A DNA stretch of 64,000 bases, from NCBI GenBank assembly GCA_963565915.1, contig OY751496.1, forward strand, positions 3,612,131-3,676,130. Reading direction: 5' to 3'. The notes under the pieces were generated by a model. It saw nothing but the letters and a program-made list of their open reading frames with translations, did no database searches and was not told the origin of the DNA. Shown in pieces: positions 63,905 through 64,000 of this stretch; within the stretch, counting starts at the first letter, position 1; the number at the start of each line of letters is the position of its first letter. The stretch comes from Entoloma clypeatum. Its lineage: Eukaryota; Basidiomycota; Agaricomycetes; Agaricales; Entolomataceae. The translations under genes were made by a program, and so were the position numbers.

Positions 63905-64000
63905 GGGGTTAGGGGTTAGGGTTAGGGGTTAGGGGTTAGGGGTTAGGGGTTAGGGGTTAGGGGTTAGGGGTTAGGGGTTAGGGGTTAGGGGTTAGGGGTT
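63905..64000 (+). repeat. Telomeric repeat array (TTAGGGG)n
   Basis: Thirteen or so repeats, all TTAGGGG except one TTAGGG near 63918, continuing to the window edge. The G-rich strand points outward, as at a right-hand chromosome end. It is far longer than any internal tract in the array (27 bp at most), which supports a true telomere or a recent one. Confidence 0.9.

Noticed and set aside
52237..64000. CRISPR array or prokaryotic direct-repeat system
   Set aside because: Repeats are hundreds of bases long, separated by telomeric repeats, with RT homologous to Penelope elements in a eukaryotic setting with spliceosomal introns.

Overview
The window reads as the end of a chromosome arm of a basidiomycete fungus, most likely an agaricomycete. 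Genes carry many introns of about 45-60 nt. The recognisable families are typical of that group: a DUF6533 seven-helix protein, a Mug135-like protein, a GT69/CAP59-like mannosyltransferase relic, an A1 aspartic protease with a C-terminal membrane anchor, and a SKN1/KRE6 glucan synthase. The right edge is at least 96 bp of (TTAGGGG)n, so the telomere lies to the right. All calls come from reading the sequence by eye; no search was run.

Layout. 1-7448: a partial unknown gene, 3-ketodihydrosphingosine reductase (minus), a DUF6533 membrane protein (plus), half of a decayed acetyl-CoA synthetase, and an HNH-domain protein (minus). 7449-7866: a foldback element. 7885-25556: a four-level transposon nest. 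A pogo-like DNA element is split by an APE-type LINE with a 15-bp target duplication. The LINE is split by a chromodomain Gypsy element with 389-bp LTRs. One LTR of that element is split by a Tc1/mariner copy. A MITE also sits in the right TIR of the pogo-like element. 25600-26300: the other half of the acetyl-CoA synthetase relic. 27990-44004: a gene-bearing stretch with SKN1/KRE6, a Mug135-like gene, a DUF262 (GmrSD-type) gene, a two-helix membrane protein, a large EH-like proline-rich protein and two orphan genes. 44430-52236: a decaying subtelomeric zone with a second acetyl-CoA synthetase relic, a GT69 relic, a tRNA-Ala-like gene, a small secreted protein, an aspartic protease pseudogene and an HMG-box gene that runs straight into telomeric repeats.

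52237-64000 is the most interesting part. It is a head-to-tail array of nine units (U1-U9), most of them separated by short runs of TTAGGGG. All lie on the minus strand, with 3' ends toward the centromere and 5' ends toward the telomere (truncated in most units). Four units carry 5'-truncated reverse transcriptase of Penelope-like type (YIDD motif, Penelope thumb) without a GIY-YIG endonuclease. Every unit carries, near its 3' end, a complete type I hammerhead ribozyme motif on the sense strand. This is the architecture of telomere-attaching, endonuclease-deficient Penelope-like elements (Athena/Coprina group): reverse transcription primed by the G-rich telomeric 3' end, followed by new telomere addition.

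Features of the array that I do not recognise as described are these. A conserved 12-nt segment is exactly complementary to the ribozyme cleavage site. A covarying three-part RNA fold lies upstream of the ribozyme. The telomere junction is fixed 64-66 nt past the cleavage site. A degenerate telomeric tract is carried inside three units. One reverse transcriptase copy is chimeric with a 13-bp duplication at the seam.
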